In this document: piece by piece, positions 17,260-25,322 of the stretch
Position numbering within the stretch: the first letter of the stretch is position 1
Layout of the letters: every line of letters begins with the position of its first letter
NCBI RefSeq assembly: GCF_032823475.1
Contig: NZ_CP127915.1
Coordinates: 682,001-746,000 of the forward strand
DNA length: 64,000 bases
Direction: 5' to 3'
DNA from: Acinetobacter sp. SAAs474
Lineage (GTDB): Bacteria; Pseudomonadota; Gammaproteobacteria; Pseudomonadales; Moraxellaceae
The notes under the pieces: model-generated
Databases searched by the model: none
What the model was told of the DNA's origin: nothing
The model's input: the letters and a program-made list of their open reading frames with translations, nothing else
Position numbers and translations under genes: made by a program

Positions 17260-18237
17260 ATGAATCGTTTAAACCGTCCAATCATGACTAAAACCTTGAC
17301 ACTTTCTTTACTGGTGCTCAGTGGCATAATGCTATCAGGTTGTGAAAAAAAACCACAACAACAAACTACTTTTCATATTGGTTTCCAAAAATATGGTCTT
17401 TTACCAATTGTTAAAGAACGTGGGGTATTAGAAAAAACACTTAAAGCGCAAGGCATTCAAGTCAAATGGATTGAATTTCCTGCAGGCCCACAATTATTAG
17501 AAGGTTTAAATGTGGGTAGTGTTGCATTTGGTGAAGCAGGTGAAGCACCACCAATTTTTGCACAAGCAGCTGGTTCTCAGCTAATTTATGTTGCCAATCA
17601 GCCTAGCGCACCCAATGCTGAAGCATTGATTGTCCCTAAAAACTCTTCAATTCATTCAATACAGGATCTAAAAGGAAAACGTGTTGTTTTAAATAAAGGC
17701 TCAAATGTACATTATTTATTACTACGATTATTAGAGAAGCATCAATTAAAACTCAGTGATATCAATATTATTTATCTACCACCAGCAGATGCACGTGCAG
17801 CATTTGAACGTGGTGCTGTTGATGCATGGGTGATTTGGGATCCATTCTTTGCTGCAGCAGAACAACAGCTCGGTGCCCGAGTCATCGCTACAGGACAAAA
17901 TGTAGTTAAAAATTATCAGTTTTACTTAGCAGATCGTCAATTTGCTCAACAACACCCTCAATTACTACAAACAGTCATCAAAGAACTTAACACGACGACA
18001 CAGTGGGTAGCACAACATCAAACTGAAGCAGCAAAATTATTAGAAAAACCGACTGGTCTTGATTTAAATATTCTAAAAACTTCAATTTCTCGTATGGGAT
18101 TTGGTGTCCAGCCAATCTCTAGTGAGGTCATCAAACAGCAACAATATGTGGCTGATGCTTTTTATCAAGAAAAGTTAATTCCTCATCACATTGATATTCA
18201 AGCCGCTATTTTAAATCACACGGCATTTAAGGAGTGA
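17260..18237 (+). CDS. ssuA: SsuA-like aliphatic sulfonate-binding lipoprotein
   Basis: 325 residues from ATG 17260. A signal peptide ends in the lipobox LSGC (C28), so the protein is probably membrane-anchored rather than free periplasmic as in E. coli. The rest is a SsuA/TauA-type binding protein: FHIGFQKYGLLPIVKERG, VAFGEAGEAPPIFAQAAG, DLKGKRVVLNKGSNVHYLL and AVDAWVIWDPFFAAAE. It captures alkanesulfonates for the SsuCB transporter. AAGGA lies 11 bases before the ATG (2 before a TTG at 17251). First gene of the operon. Confidence 0.92.
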   Translation: MNRLNRPIMTKTLTLSLLVLSGIMLSGCEKKPQQQTTFHIGFQKYGLLPIVKERGVLEKTLKAQGIQVKWIEFPAGPQLLEGLNVGSVAFGEAGEAPPIFAQAAGSQLIYVANQPSAPNAEALIVPKNSSIHSIQDLKGKRVVLNKGSNVHYLLLRLLEKHQLKLSDINIIYLPPADARAAFERGAVDAWVIWDPFFAAAEQQLGARVIATGQNVVKNYQFYLADRQFAQQHPQLLQTVIKELNTTTQWVAQHQTEAAKLLEKPTGLDLNILKTSISRMGFGVQPISSEVIKQQQYVADAFYQEKLIPHHIDIQAAILNHTAFKE

Positions 18238-18241
18238 TGTC

Positions 18242-18442
18242 ATGGCTATTAACCATCAATCATCGCATGTCATCACACCATATATCGCTTATCCCCTGTT
18301 ATTTCATAACGCATTTAATTCTAGCCATGACGATACAGTACGCCGAATACAACATACTGCAATAAAGCGTTTCTTCAATATATCCCCTTTTAGATTGCAA
18401 TTGATCCGTTCAGTGATCTCACCTATGTTAAGGACACAATAA
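18242..18442 (+). CDS. Small ORF filling the ssuA-ssuD gap, doubtful protein
   Basis: 66 codons. It starts four bases after the ssuA stop with AAGGAG well placed before the ATG, and its TAA overlaps the ssuD ATG (TAATG), the same join used between ssuD and ssuC. That arrangement suggests translational coupling. The sequence (basic, His-rich start, no hydrophobic segment) resembles nothing I know. It could be a real small protein, a leader that couples ssuA to ssuD translation, or a remnant of a lost gene. Confidence 0.35.
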   Translation: MAINHQSSHVITPYIAYPLLFHNAFNSSHDDTVRRIQHTAIKRFFNISPFRLQLIRSVISPMLRTQ

Positions 18443-19617
18443 TGAAAATTTTTTGGTTTATTCCGACTCACGGTGACAGCCGTTATTTAGGTACCAGTAA
18501 AGCTGCTCGTCAAGTTGATCATGCCTATATGAAGCAAATTGCTGTTGCCGCAGATCATCTTGGCTATGAAGGTGTACTGATTCCAACGGGACGCTCGTGT
18601 GAAGATCCATGGATTACTGCTGCCAGTTTAATTGATGCAACCAAGAACTTAAAATTTCTTGTTGCATTGCGTCCAGGTGTGACTACACCCGCACTGGCGG
18701 CACGGATGGCAGCAACTTTTGATCGTCTATCCAATGGTCGTGTTTTACTGAATTTAGTCACAGGTGGTGATGAACATGAGTTACAAGGAGATGGTATTTA
18801 CGAAGATCATGCTACCCGTTATCAAACAGCAACGGAATACACCACTATTTGGCGTGAAATTCTCCAACGTTCACATACCGGTGAATCATTTACTTTTCAT
18901 GGTGAACGTTTAAGCGTAGATGATGCCAAATTACTCTACCCACCTGTGCAGCAACCGTATCCACCACTCTGGTTTGGTGGTTCTTCAGCAGATGCCATTG
19001 AACTGGCAGCTGATCAAGTAGATACCTATTTAACATGGGGAGAACCGCCAGCGGCTGTTAAGGAAAAAATCGCCATTGTTAAAGCCAAAGCCGATGCTAA
19101 AGGGCGCCAATTAAATTATGGCATTCGTTTACATGTCATTGTACGTGAAACCAATGCTGCAGCATGGCAAGCAGCAGAAGAACTTATTCAATATGTCGAT
19201 GATGCAACGATTGCCGCAGCACAAGCTAAATTTAAAAGCATGGACTCTGTTGGACAACGCCGTATGGCTGAACTGCATCATGGTGATCGTAGTAAACTTG
19301 AAGTCTCACCAAACTTATGGGCTGGTGTCGGTTTAGTTCGTGGTGGTGCAGGGACAGCACTGGTTGGAGATCCACAAACCGTTGCTGCACGTATTCAAGA
19401 GTATGCAGATCTTGGCATTAACACTTTTATCTTTTCAGGTTATCCACATTTAGAGGAAGCCATTCGTTTTGCTGAATTAGTATTCCCACTGTTACCAATA
19501 GAAACTCGTCAAAAATTAGCTCAACCCAATTTAACAGGCCCATTTGGTGAAATTGTTGCCAATAGTTATATTGCAGATAAAACAAAAAATGAGCCCGAAT
19601 TACAGGAGCTTGCTTAA
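18442..19617 (+). CDS. ssuD: SsuD, FMNH2-dependent alkanesulfonate monooxygenase
   Basis: 391 residues, bacterial luciferase-like TIM barrel. It uses FMNH2 and oxygen to split alkanesulfonates into aldehyde plus sulfite. Characteristic stretches are [15 protein letters not shown] at the start, [26 protein letters not shown] and the phosphate-binding [13 protein letters not shown]. No SsuE-type FMN reductase is encoded in this cluster, so FMNH2 must come from elsewhere. The start overlaps the preceding small ORF and the stop overlaps ssuC (TAATG). Confidence 0.96.
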   Translation: MKIFWFIPTHGDSRYLGTSKAARQVDHAYMKQIAVAADHLGYEGVLIPTGRSCEDPWITAASLIDATKNLKFLVALRPGVTTPALAARMAATFDRLSNGRVLLNLVTGGDEHELQGDGIYEDHATRYQTATEYTTIWREILQRSHTGESFTFHGERLSVDDAKLLYPPVQQPYPPLWFGGSSADAIELAADQVDTYLTWGEPPAAVKEKIAIVKAKADAKGRQLNYGIRLHVIVRETNAAAWQAAEELIQYVDDATIAAAQAKFKSMDSVGQRRMAELHHGDRSKLEVSPNLWAGVGLVRGGAGTALVGDPQTVAARIQEYADLGINTFIFSGYPHLEEAIRFAELVFPLLPIETRQKLAQPNLTGPFGEIVANSYIADKTKNEPELQELA

Positions 19618-20432
19618 TGTCAATCCAGCTGTCTAGGCAAACAGATTCAGCAGGTCAAGTTTCACGTGGAACCATAATCAGGCAGCTTTTGCTGCCTTGG
19701 TTCGTCCCCTTGGCCATAATTCTAATTTGGCAAATTGCAGCATCAACAGGTTTATTGGCCAGTCGTATTTTACCGGCACCGACTGCTGTTGTGTCAGCAT
19801 GCTGGAATTTACTGATCAGTGGTGAGTTATGGCAACATACTAAAGTGAGTGCGGGTCGAGCATTACTGGGTTTATTGATTGGTGGTGGATTAGGCTTAGT
19901 ACTGGGACTACTCAATGGTTCATCAAAAACAGCGTCAGCCTTGCTAGATACCACATTACAAATGATTCGTAACATTCCAGCATTGGCCTTAATCCCATTA
20001 GTCATTCTATGGTTTGGTATTGATGAGAGTGCTAAATTATTTTTAGTGGCAATCGGTGTCTTTTTTCCAATTTATATTAATACGTATCATGGTATTCGCT
20101 CTGTTGATCCACAGCTTATTGAAATGGGGAAAAGTTATGGTCTAACATCTTGGCAATGCTATAAAGAAATTATTTTACCTGGTGCAATGCCATCAATTTT
20201 AGTCGGTCTACGTTTTTCATTAGGTTTGGTCTGGGTCTTGCTTATTGTCGCTGAAACAATTTCTGCACAATCTGGAATTGGCTATATGACCATGAATGCA
20301 CGTGAGTTTTTACAAACAGATATCGTCTTAGTCGGAATTTTACTCTATGCCCTTCTTGGCAAATTGGCCGATGTCCTTGCAGTGAGCTTAGAGCACTATT
20401 TACTGCGTTGGCATCCTGGATATCAAAAATAA
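19617..20432 (+). CDS. ssuC: SsuC, sulfonate ABC transporter permease
   Basis: 271 residues with about six membrane helices and the permease EAA loop ([21 protein letters not shown]) that docks with SsuB. Start overlaps the ssuD stop. The first ~60 bp of the gene contain a parS-like sequence (19658-19673), so the coding constraint and a ParB site coincide there. Confidence 0.94.
   Translation: MSIQLSRQTDSAGQVSRGTIIRQLLLPWFVPLAIILIWQIAASTGLLASRILPAPTAVVSACWNLLISGELWQHTKVSAGRALLGLLIGGGLGLVLGLLNGSSKTASALLDTTLQMIRNIPALALIPLVILWFGIDESAKLFLVAIGVFFPIYINTYHGIRSVDPQLIEMGKSYGLTSWQCYKEIILPGAMPSILVGLRFSLGLVWVLLIVAETISAQSGIGYMTMNAREFLQTDIVLVGILLYALLGKLADVLAVSLEHYLLRWHPGYQK
19658..19673. promoter_or_regulatory. 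parS-like centromere site 1 (inside ssuC)
   Basis: AGTTTCACGTGGAACC. The 14-bp core GTTTCACGTGGAAC equals the core of sites at 45497 (reverse orientation) and 58535, and differs at one position from the perfect parS palindromes GTTTCACGTGAAAC and GTTCCACGTGGAAC known from other bacteria. Confidence 0.75.
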
Positions 20433-20442
20433 GGAATTCAAT

Positions 20443-21240
20443 ATGTCTGATTTAAGTTTTACATTAGCCCATGCTGCCAAAATTATTTCCCCGAAGATCG
20501 CTGATCAGGATGTCAATCTTCATCAGGGCGCTGAAATTAATATTCAACAATTAAATAAATATTATGGCTCAGTAAAGGTCTTAGAAAATCTGAATTTAAA
20601 TATTCAACCTGGTGAATTTGTTGCTATTGTTGGCCGGAGTGGGTGCGGTAAAAGTACATTATTACGTTTAATTGCTCAATTAGAATTACCCACTCAAGGT
20701 GCAATTAGATTTAAATCAAAACGTATTGGTGAAGATATCAGTGCAGCAGATATTCGAGTGATGTTTCAAGATCCTCGCTTATTACCATGGCGCAATATTA
20801 AACAAAATGTACAATTAGGTTTAGCCAAAACAGATGATACTCAAACATTGTCCATGTTAGAAAAAGTCGGATTAAAAGAAAAAGCTGATTTATGGCCTTC
20901 ACAACTCTCTGGCGGACAGCGCCAACGGAGTGCCTTGGCACGTGCTTTATCACATCAACCTCGTATTTTACTTTTAGATGAACCTTTGGGTGCTTTAGAT
21001 GCATTAACGCGTTTAGAAATGCAAAATCTCATCGAATCACTTTGGCGAGAACAAGGTTTTACTGCGATTTTAGTAACCCATGATGTTAGTGAAGCGGTAC
21101 AATTGGCCGATCGTATTATTTTATTAGATCGAGGTCATATTGCTGAGCAATTTATGGTCAATCTTCCACGACCGCGTCAAAAGAGTTATGACTTTACTAC
21201 ACTTGAGCAACAGGTATTAAATGCTGTACTGGCGACCTAA
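20443..21240 (+). CDS. ssuB: SsuB, sulfonate ABC transporter ATPase
   Basis: 265 residues. Walker [11 protein letters not shown]-loop [10 protein letters not shown], signature [15 protein letters not shown], Walker [14 protein letters not shown] and switch histidine VTHD are all intact. An N-terminal extension of about 30 residues precedes the ABC domain, as in other SsuB. Last gene of the ssu operon, 10 bp after ssuC. A GATCAT-rich imperfect hairpin at about 21272-21303 may terminate it. Confidence 0.95.
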   Translation: MSDLSFTLAHAAKIISPKIADQDVNLHQGAEINIQQLNKYYGSVKVLENLNLNIQPGEFVAIVGRSGCGKSTLLRLIAQLELPTQGAIRFKSKRIGEDISAADIRVMFQDPRLLPWRNIKQNVQLGLAKTDDTQTLSMLEKVGLKEKADLWPSQLSGGQRQRSALARALSHQPRILLLDEPLGALDALTRLEMQNLIESLWREQGFTAILVTHDVSEAVQLADRIILLDRGHIAEQFMVNLPRPRQKSYDFTTLEQQVLNAVLAT

Positions 21241-21476
21241 TCTCCGATTTATCGTTCAATAAAGCCATCTATCATTGATCATGATCTTAAATGATCATCA
21301 ATGTGATTTAAATCATATTTTTGGCATAAAATGTTTTTTTATCGATGTTAATTTGGTAATTATTTTTGACAATCAAGGATGATTATTTAAAAAATAAGCA
21401 TATTAATTATGCATCAACTGACGATTTGCCGTACAATTAAAGATTATTTCTTTTTTCACTGTTTAAAAATTTGATA

Positions 21477-22100
21477 ATGGAACAAAAAAAGAGCACGCAA
21501 AAGCGTCATCAACTGCTCAATGCAGCACTTGATGTATTCTCCCTCTATGGCTTTAATGGAGCAAGTTTAGATGAAATTGCTCAAATTGCAGAAATGCACA
21601 AATCGAACATTTTCTATTACTATGAAAATAAGGAGGCTTTATATATTGAGGTTCTTACAACTGTATTGCAAAAATGGCTTGCACCTTTACAAATGCTGGA
21701 AGCTGATTTAGCACCCGAAGAAGCCATTACTCAATATTTATTGCAAAAAATTGAGGTCTCTCGTACTCAGCCTAAAGCTTCACGTTTATTTGCTTTAGAA
21801 CTGATTCAGGGCGCACCGCATATTCTCGATATTTTAAAAGGACCATTAAAGAAACTGGTCAAACGAAAAGCAAAAGTGATTAGTGTTTGGCAAGAGCAAG
21901 GTAAAATTTCTGCGGAGATTGATCCAGAACTGCTTATTCTGAATATTTGGGCCATCACACAAAATTATGCTGATTTTTCAATTCAAATCGAAATGATTAC
22001 AGGCAAAACTTTACGTAATAAAAGCATGCAGCAGCGTATTATTCAACATACTGTTCATATGATGTTATATGGTATTCTTCCTCGTAATCATCAGTTCTAA
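21477..22100 (+). CDS. TetR-family regulator resembling RutR
   Basis: 207 residues. The HTH (residues ~10-55: LLNAALDVFSLYGFNGASLDEIAQIAEMHKSNIFYYYENKEALY) and the C-terminal YcdC-type domain (LFALELIQGAPHILD, then a Lys-rich helix) match RutR, the uracil/thymine-responsive regulator of pyrimidine use. No rut genes are adjacent; a nucleosidase-like gene lies downstream on the other strand. Whether it controls ssu, that gene or distant targets is unknown. ATG 21477 preferred to TTG 21471. Confidence 0.82.
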   Translation: MEQKKSTQKRHQLLNAALDVFSLYGFNGASLDEIAQIAEMHKSNIFYYYENKEALYIEVLTTVLQKWLAPLQMLEADLAPEEAITQYLLQKIEVSRTQPKASRLFALELIQGAPHILDILKGPLKKLVKRKAKVISVWQEQGKISAEIDPELLILNIWAITQNYADFSIQIEMITGKTLRNKSMQQRIIQHTVHMMLYGILPRNHQF

Positions 22101-22123
22101 TCATTCGCGCTAATTTTGGCATA

Positions 22124-22145
22124 CGACCATAGCGATCTATGGTCG
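22124..22145. terminator. Bidirectional hairpin between the RutR-like gene and the nucleosidase gene
   Basis: Perfect arms CGACCATAG and CTATGGTCG around CGAT, placed between convergent stops at 22100 and 22154. Confidence 0.65.
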
Positions 22146-22153
22146 CCGAACTC

Positions 22154-22729
22154 TTAATCTTCAAGTACAGTCTGATACAAATCAAATAATTTTTTTGCGC
22201 CCAGTAATAAATTCTCTTCCCAATCCAAATGTGCTGTATGGTTGGCACCATCTGTAATATATTTTACCGAAATTAAACGTACACCTAACCGCTTACAGGT
22301 TTTAGCCAATGCATAGCCTTCCATATCGACTAGATTACAAGCAACTTTTGGCTGTGCTGTTTCAAAACTATCTCCAGTACCACAAATACCTTTCGCTAAA
22401 TGTGAAAAATAGCCTTCTAAATCAATTGCTGCAGGATAATCTAGATCGACAGGTGTCACACCAACATCAAAGCCAAGTGGAGAAACATCCATATCACGTT
22501 GCACAAATTGTGTCACTTCAATTAAATCATGCGCATTAAAATAGTGACTACCTGCTGTACCTAAGTTAAATAAAGTTTTACAACCCGTAGCTTGAATGAC
22601 TTCAAATGCTTTAAATGCAGCATTGATTTTACCAATACCGCTATAATGGACAGGAATATTTGCCGCTTCAAATAACCCTTTAGATTCATTGGGCAAAGCC
22701 ATAATTAATGCAACATCGGAAGTCATCAT
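22154..22729 (-). CDS. Nucleoside phosphorylase/nucleosidase family protein (MTA/SAH nucleosidase-like)
   Basis: 191 residues, shorter than typical MtnN (~230). PNP_UDP_1-type features are visible: ALIMALPNESKGLFE, GIGKINAAFKAFE, LFNLGTAGS, and DMEGYALAKTCKRLGV near the C-terminus, where the glutamate contacts ribose; ITDGAN follows. Likely splits a purine nucleoside such as methylthioadenosine or S-adenosylhomocysteine; exact substrate unclear. ATG 22729 is preferred over TTG 22744. Confidence 0.75.
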   Translation of the reverse strand: MMTSDVALIMALPNESKGLFEAANIPVHYSGIGKINAAFKAFEVIQATGCKTLFNLGTAGSHYFNAHDLIEVTQFVQRDMDVSPLGFDVGVTPVDLDYPAAIDLEGYFSHLAKGICGTGDSFETAQPKVACNLVDMEGYALAKTCKRLGVRLISVKYITDGANHTAHLDWEENLLLGAKKLFDLYQTVLED

Positions 22730-22913
22730 GTTATTCAATATCAATAAAAATAAAAATTTAAAGTAAAAGTATAACGAATTCTTGATGATGACTAACTATC
22801 ATTTTTATTCTATTCTCTGCTTTCAACAGCATGATATGTTCCACGACCATCAACATCCCCTTTAAAGAGGATATGATTATTTTAAATCGGCATGATCAAG
22901 CATGCCATTATAT

Positions 22914-24056
22914 TTAAAATGATTGTTTTTTACGCTCTAAATAAGCCTTTAAACAAGGTGAAAAAAATAAATTTCCTTGATAAAACCCTTTAACTGTTTT
23001 GGTCGCAACCAATAACCATAATGCAATCAGAATAATAGCAAAGAAATAGGCCATCTGATGAATCCAAACTAAATGCATTTGCTGTGCTAAATTAAATAAT
23101 GCTAAGGTAAATACACCCAATGGAAAAGTCAGTCCCCACCAACCTAAATTAAAAGGTAAAGCAATTCGCGCATGTTTTAAGGTAGTTAATACCGCAATCC
23201 CCAGCCACCATAAACCAAATCCAACTAAAATCAGACTGGCTAGTAAGCCAAGATTTTGTGCCATAACACCCAAATTTTGTAGATCAATACTACTTAAAAC
23301 CTGAGGTGCATGTTGGCCCAAGACCAATAAAGCCAATGCTCCTGTACCAATTGGACCAAGTGCCAACCAACTACTCATCGCTAATTCTTTGCTTGGCAGT
23401 TGATGTAAAGCCAAACGCAGCATTAAAATCGTCAAAATTGCAAAAGCAGGCAGTACAGAAATTCCCCACAGCATATAACTGATCAATAAGATCATGACAC
23501 TATGTTGGCTCGGTAATAAATAAGCCAATAATAATCCTCCAGATGTTGCAGCAACTTCACAAGCCACAATAGGAAGAAGCCATACGGCTGTCATTGTATG
23601 TAATTGATGTTGCTGTTGATGATACATACAAAATGGAATTAACCAAGCAATCATTACCGCTAGAATAACATCGATATACCACAATACAGATGCGATATCT
23701 AAAGCAATATCCCCATACAGCACCACACCAAATTTTAGAAATCCATTTAAAATAGTGGCCAATCCCATTGGAATGGTGCCTAAAAATAAACTCATCACTG
23801 GATGTGTAAAAATTTGTTTTGCTTCTTGAGGATAAATGATCCAGCGTAATAGATATAAAATGCTAAATAAGCAAAATAATACAATGTTCAATTGCCATAA
23901 GCACTGCCCCAAGATCCATGTCAAGGATTCAGTTAGAGGTAATTGTGGCAAAATAAGTGCCACCACACCTGTCCCCATAATGACTGTAAACCAATTTGGG
24001 GTAAAATGCCGAATAATATCGTGTAGCTGTTGTAGCTGATAAAATGGTTTATGCAT
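22914..24056 (-). CDS. TDT/SSU1-type exporter (SLAC1 fold), possible sulfite exporter
   Basis: 380 residues, about ten membrane helices. The start of the domain, FTPNWFTVIMGTGVVAL, is the signature shared by SSU1 sulfite pumps and TDT/SLAC1 transporters (TehA, Mae1); a second GTG-like repeat GPIGTGALALLVLG lies near residue 240. Substrates of the family are small anions such as sulfite, malate or tellurite-related anions. Its closeness to ssuD, which releases sulfite, favours sulfite but is only context. ATG 24056 is chosen for GAGG eight bases upstream. Confidence 0.82.
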   Translation of the reverse strand: MHKPFYQLQQLHDIIRHFTPNWFTVIMGTGVVALILPQLPLTESLTWILGQCLWQLNIVLFCLFSILYLLRWIIYPQEAKQIFTHPVMSLFLGTIPMGLATILNGFLKFGVVLYGDIALDIASVLWYIDVILAVMIAWLIPFCMYHQQQHQLHTMTAVWLLPIVACEVAATSGGLLLAYLLPSQHSVMILLISYMLWGISVLPAFAILTILMLRLALHQLPSKELAMSSWLALGPIGTGALALLVLGQHAPQVLSSIDLQNLGVMAQNLGLLASLILVGFGLWWLGIAVLTTLKHARIALPFNLGWWGLTFPLGVFTLALFNLAQQMHLVWIHQMAYFFAIILIALWLLVATKTVKGFYQGNLFFSPCLKAYLERKKQSF

Positions 24057-24258
24057 CACTGAATCCTCAATGAAGTGGTAATGCAATTATTCTATAAATA
24101 ATTATATATAAGTAAAATTGATTATTTTTAATTTAAATAATAAGTTTAATTGATATATATTTTTTCTTAAATATGTTGAGTAAAAACAGAACAACAAGAC
24201 GAAATCATTAGAATATGGCAATATATACTCATCATCAATATTGACTTAAAATTCATCC

Positions 24259-25260
24259 ATGAAGTTACTGCGCTTAAACGCTTTACCTACACACTCTCAA
24301 TTACCACCGACTGCTGTCACGATTGGTAATTTTGATGGCGTACATCTTGGCCATCAAGCCATGATTAAGCAATTGCAGCAGATTGCTTCACAACATAATT
24401 TAAAAACTTTGGTGATGATCTTTGAACCACAACCATTAGAGTTTTTTAAAGGTTATGAAGCACCACCTCGAATCAGTTCATTACGAGAAAAAGTAGAATA
24501 TCTCACCCAACTGGGTGTGGATTATATTGTTATTGCCAAATTTGATAATAATTTTCGAAACTTAGATGCAGAAACCTTTGCTGAACTTTTAAAAAATAAA
24601 CTCAATACATCATATTTAGTACTGGGTGATGATTTTCATTTTGGTAAAAATCGTCAAGGTAATAGCGAATTTTTACGTCAATTTGGCTTTGAAGTAACCA
24701 ATTTACATACAATTGAATTAGATGGAGAACGTGTTAGTTCAACCCGTATTCGTCAAACCTTACAGGCCGGTGATCTCGCCTTAGCCGCCAAACTATTGGG
24801 TCGTCCTTATAGTATGATTGGTCGCGTACAATATGGTGATCAAATTGGGCGAACTATTGATTTTCCAACAATTAATGTGCGACTCAATCGTCATCGACCT
24901 TGTTTACATGGTATTTATGCGGTTGAAGTCATGTGTGAAACAAGCGATTTATACCATAAAGTGCAAATAGGACATACGACAGCACAAGGTATTAGCGGTT
25001 ATCAACCAACGACATTATTTGGTGCAGGTCATGTTGGAACACGTCCTGCAATTCAACAAAATCATCCAACATGGCGATTAGAAGTACATTTCCCTCAAGT
25101 TTCTGCTAATCTGTATGGTCTATTAATGCGAGTCACGTTCCTACACTATTTACATGGTGAAAAGAACTATCCTTCGCTTGATGCACTACGTGCTGGAATT
25201 AACGATGATGTAAAGCAACTCCTTGAGTTTCGCCAAACAACTTCAGAATTCCCTTTTTAA
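24259..25260 (+). CDS. ribF: RibF, bifunctional riboflavin kinase/FAD synthetase
   Basis: 333 residues. The N-terminal nucleotidyltransferase domain (1-~180) has TIGNFDGVHLGHQAMI and VSSTRIRQTLQAGD; the C-terminal flavokinase domain (~185-310) has GRTIDFPTINV and the GIYAVEV strand. It makes FMN and FAD. First gene of the ribF-ileS-lspA-fkpB cluster, with a 62 bp gap to ileS. Confidence 0.96.
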   Translation: MKLLRLNALPTHSQLPPTAVTIGNFDGVHLGHQAMIKQLQQIASQHNLKTLVMIFEPQPLEFFKGYEAPPRISSLREKVEYLTQLGVDYIVIAKFDNNFRNLDAETFAELLKNKLNTSYLVLGDDFHFGKNRQGNSEFLRQFGFEVTNLHTIELDGERVSSTRIRQTLQAGDLALAAKLLGRPYSMIGRVQYGDQIGRTIDFPTINVRLNRHRPCLHGIYAVEVMCETSDLYHKVQIGHTTAQGISGYQPTTLFGAGHVGTRPAIQQNHPTWRLEVHFPQVSANLYGLLMRVTFLHYLHGEKNYPSLDALRAGINDDVKQLLEFRQTTSEFPF

Positions 25261-25322
25261 ATCGTCAATTTTTAATGTGAAATGCGTCAGTTCAACACTG
25301 ATTAACTTGGAAGAAAATTTGC

